From NCBI GenBank assembly GCA_001692895.1, contig KV748183.1, positions 248,001-312,000 on the forward strand: a stretch of 64,000 nt of DNA, given 5' to 3'. This DNA is from Cenococcum geophilum 1.58 (Eukaryota; Ascomycota; Dothideomycetes; Gloniales; Gloniaceae). This document shows positions 60,525-64,000 of the stretch, in pieces; the stretch's first letter is position 1; the number at the start of each line of letters is the position of its first letter. The position numbers were made by a program, and so were the translations under genes. Under the pieces are notes generated by a model. The model saw only the letters and a program-made list of their open reading frames with translations. It searched no databases and had not been told where the DNA came from.

Positions 60525-61110
60525 AATAGATATATAATAGCGTTAAATAAAGTAGAGAATAATATAAGAAGTTTTCTGCAAACAAATTAAAGGCTACGCT
60601 TTAGCTCTCTCTATATATACTTATAGGTAGTTTTATCCTAAATACATATAAGGGAAGCTAGGGGAAACTTACAAAAATTTTACTAAAAGGACTCTTAAGT
60701 AAGTACTTTAACTCCTCGATATATAGGTTTATAAGTACTATATACTTAAACACGAAAAGGGGGCGCTAAGATAGTATAGTTACGACTTTATCTTTAGATT
60801 TAACTTTAAGTTTAATGAAAAACTAATTAAGCCTAAGGGTATTTATATAAATTTTGTTTCTAGAGGCATCTCTAATAGAGTATAAAAATTTATTTGGTAA
60901 TAGGTTAATAGTCTTTACTATTTTTATAAGTTTGCTATATATTAAGCTAAGAGAGACTAAGGTAGAGATAGCAGAATATTCTCTAAGTCTTTTACTAACT
61001 CTTATTAAACCTCTCTTTTATACTTATATTCCGCACTTATAAATTCCTATATAAGAGCTTACGCGGAGACCTAAACTTTCTATTATACCTTAGTAACTCT
61101 ATAATTTTAC
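60525..61110 (-). pseudogene. Unidentified decayed repeat family, copy 2
   Basis: Partner of the 23800-24335 repeat, in the same orientation. The most similar part is 60984-61042. The plus-strand open frame at 60854-61042 (62 codons, ends HL) aligns in frame with the other copy, but the minus strand of copy 1 reads more like protein, so the coding strand is uncertain. The word attagaatagatat at ~60522 matches the one near 23812. Confidence 0.4.
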
Positions 61111-62400
61111 TTCCGCTTAATTTATTAATATTAGTACTATTAACCTAAGCTTCTACGCAGTTATTTTTAGCTTAATTCGTTAATAGGAACAGCAGTAATT
61201 AATAATTCGTTGCTATTACTTCTATGCAGCGTCTTTATATTATTATTAATTATCTCTATTCTAAATTACTATTTTTAGATAATTTAAGGCTTCTAGTAGA
61301 TTGGCGATCTAGGATATTATCTCTGGGACGATAGCATATAGTGATTATTTCTTAAGCACTGCCTAACGACCTATAGGTTATATCAGTAATATCTTTATTA
61401 GAACTTAAAGTAATATATATAATGCCTAATATTACAAAGATAATAATAAACTATAATATTAAAGAATTAGATATAAAAGTAAAAGTGAGTTAATTTAATG
61501 GCATAGGAGAACTAGGCATATAACCTTTATATTTTATTTCCTTTTTAGGGTAGAGTTATAGTAGAGATAATAGGGAGAGGTAGAGTATGTTAGCTGCCCC
61601 TTGCCACATTATATAGAGTCTGCTATGAAAACTTTAATGGCTATGCTTATGTCTTAGTTTACGCATTGTCTGCGCCTAAGACTATAGGCGCCTAGACTAA
61701 TCTAATAATATCTATTTAAGATAAAGGAGGCAGTATTAGGAGAAGCTATTAGCTAAGCTGTTGCTAAATATAAATAACTTACTAAGGTATGTTATTTTAA
61801 ACCTAATAAGTGTCTTGTAATCCATTATATCAATATATAGTTATACTATTTTTAGCCATTCCCCACTTAGATACTCTATACTAGCGATATATAATAGACA
61901 CCGAATGCCCCTATAGGGCCTAGACGCATTTATATAAATATATAAGTTAAAACCGGAAGATTTTTCTAGATATATTATATTAGAAGCTTCCGTAAGGGAT
62001 GCTTCTGCCTAAGACTATATAATATAAGTAAAAGCAATGCCACTCTTTAAGCGCTTTACTATACTTTCTAAAGGATATAGCCTTAGTAAGAGAGTTAGAA
62101 TTTAAGGTTATAATATATCTAGCTAACCTAAATACCTGTTATTATTGGATATTATAAGGAAACCCCTATTTTTAAATACCCCTAGTAGTAAACAGTTTAT
62201 GCTACTAGGGTAAAAACGACTTACTTTTAGGGCGCAGTATAACTGGCTTCGGAGCTCTGCCTATATAATTAGTTTTATAAGTAATAGTATAAATAAAGTA
62301 GCTGCTCTGCTTGTTTTAGGTCTATAACACTTACCACTCTTTAATTTATTAGACTTCTTCTATCTACCTATATTAGCTCTTAGACCCCTATTAATACACT
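61111..62400. other. RIP-mutated DNA, no assignable gene
   Basis: AT-rich, stops in all frames, no repeat structure or domain recognised. Confidence 0.4.
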
Positions 62401-62404
62401 ACTA

Positions 62405-64000
62405 ACTATGTCTTATAGAACTAAGGAACACTTATAGCTTTCTAAACTTAAATAGGAATAAATGCCTTCCATACCTACCTTAATATTTAAGGAGGTTAAT
62501 CTTTACGAAAACGACTATAATTAAAAGGGTGACACTTAAGAGGATCTAGAGTTATACCCCGCGAGGTTCTATCCTATAGAAGATTATAGCAAGACTAAGA
62601 AAAGCTTATATAAGTCGACGGTGGATAATAGTAAGGCTAAGATAAGCTTGCCTAAGCCAATTAAGGACCGTATTAAAGCTAGGGTAGGCTTACTAGATAC
62701 CGTTATAGACTCTAAATATATTTTACTAGTGCCTAAAGGTATATTCCCAAAATACCTATATATTATTTTGTAATACTAATAGTTTAGTAAAGAATAGTTT
62801 AGCTACTCTTATAACCCCCCTTAAATATATACCTCCTCTATATAAGGTAGTAATAATTTATAATTTTAAGGTCTTAAGCCGGAAACTAAAGTATCTTATA
62901 TTATGGTTTCCAAATTATTACTCTCCTAATAACTTAACTGGTCTTAGAAATGATAAATATAAATTATCTATATCTATATGTGGTCCTCTATAAATAGTAA
63001 ACTGGCACTCTACCTGGATATTACCTAAGGCTTTACACCACAATAATCTTATATTATACTATGCTGGGAATCCGGATCTCCTTAAACGTTATACTAAGAT
63101 ATTTAAACTACTAGAAGATGTTATTAAAATAATAAATAAGCGTAATAGACAAAGATACGCAGGAAAACCATTAGACGGTCTACTAAAAGAGTTATTAGGG
63201 AGAAAAGTATATAAGAGAAAGGCGGATTACCTCTAAGAAGCTAAAGGAATAAGGAATTTCTTATAAGGAAAGCTGTCCACAATTACACTCTTATCTTTTA
63301 ATATTCCGTTTAGAATTACCGCGTTAATTAGATTTCCTTAACTCGTTCTTTATATATTATAGCTTAATTATAGTTTATTTCTATTTAAGAGTTTCTAAAT
63401 TTTAAGAATATCTTATTATTAATAATTTGCTTACAGCTATCTCTTCCGGTTAAAAGCCGGCATTAATAAGATATATATCTTACTTATATAAACAAATAGC
63501 CTTCCTAATCGCACTCTTAAACGTTAGAGTTCTATAAATTACGCTACCGTTAGAAAGGGAAGAGAATTAGCAAATATATACCTATTAGAGATTAATATAT
63601 TTCTAGCCTTTACTAACCACTTACTTTTAATATACCACAATAGATTAAGCGGCTAATTAGTCCTAAGAAGATAATCCTATATTAGTCCTTTCGCTACCTA
63701 ACTAATAGCTATTAACCCTTAAGTTATATCTAGAATATAGAGGACGAGTATAAAAATTAGCCGGCGATTTAACTTAAGCAACTTATATAGAAACTTAATG
63801 GCCCAAACTTCTTAATCTGCTAAAGCAATTAGAAGCTTAATATAGACTTAAAAAGGATTAAAATTATACCCACTATCTCTAGAAACTATACTAACGCAAC
63901 CCTATAAATATAGGCATTCTAGTTATTATAAGCCTATAAGAGATACCTAATAGAGAGGAGATAAGTAGTAATATTAACACTACTTATAATAAAAAGGACT
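62405..64000 (+). pseudogene. Unrecognised decayed reading frame running off the right edge
   Basis: With TAG/TAA treated as former Gln/Trp codons, the plus strand reads protein-like from an ATG near 62408 (MSYRTKEHLQLSKLK), with DLELYPARFYPIEDYSK and LPKPIKDRIKARVGLLDT further on. It becomes patchy after ~63260. No family is recognised. It could be a retrotransposon gag or a host gene. Confidence 0.35.

Overview
The window looks like filamentous ascomycete (Pezizomycotina) DNA. The left 15.5 kb holds four protein genes, all on the minus strand. Where they have introns, these are short (mostly 54-115 nt) with GT..AG ends and fungal-type branch sites. From about 15.9 kb to the right edge the DNA is AT-rich and almost gene-free. 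Reading frames there carry TAG/TAA where related proteins have Gln, Trp or Arg. This is the footprint of repeat-induced point mutation (RIP: C to T in CpA, seen on both strands). I cannot name the species.

Layout of the gene-bearing arm: (1) 1-716, the N-terminus of a probable FYVE/RING-type zinc-finger protein cut by the left edge; (2) 3617-7336, a TRP-like/flavin-carrier (FLC/Pkd2-type) multi-pass membrane protein in one exon; (3) 9075-10674, a four-exon DOMON plus cytochrome b561 membrane redox protein; (4) 12727-15421, an eleven-exon secreted laccase with all four copper motifs and the ascomycete C-terminal plug. Between (3) and (4) lies a decayed TIR element (11135-12079) with a 153-bp MITE nested in it.

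Layout of the RIP block: a decayed DUF3435-type tyrosine recombinase (17290-20119; the family that includes Starship 'captains') split by a 304-bp SINE-like insertion with a 15-bp target duplication; a Tad-like LINE ORF1 (21290-22717, minus); decayed unknown frames; a 75-bp tandem array encoding a 25-residue repeat; a multi-Myb/SANT gene remnant ending in 22-residue coiled-coil repeats (34340-36655); a structurally complete chromodomain Gypsy element (36978-44928, 425-bp LTRs, TSD CCTAG); a decayed ankyrin-repeat gene (46700-47800); a structurally complete Copia element (53765-60493, 272-bp LTRs, TSD ATGCC) carrying a 334-bp TIR element; and an unidentified decayed frame running off the right edge.

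The four intact genes show no shared operon-like logic. Two are membrane or secreted redox proteins (b561/DOMON and laccase), which fits oxidative work at the cell surface, but a functional link is only inference. The most interesting part is the decayed recombinase at the edge of the RIP block, its dated insertion, and a small family of GC-rich TIR elements that sit un-RIPed inside RIPed DNA. Exact ends of decayed genes are approximate. Several stretches contain N bases (about 22044-22125, 22353, 22393, 54487, 59629-59691).
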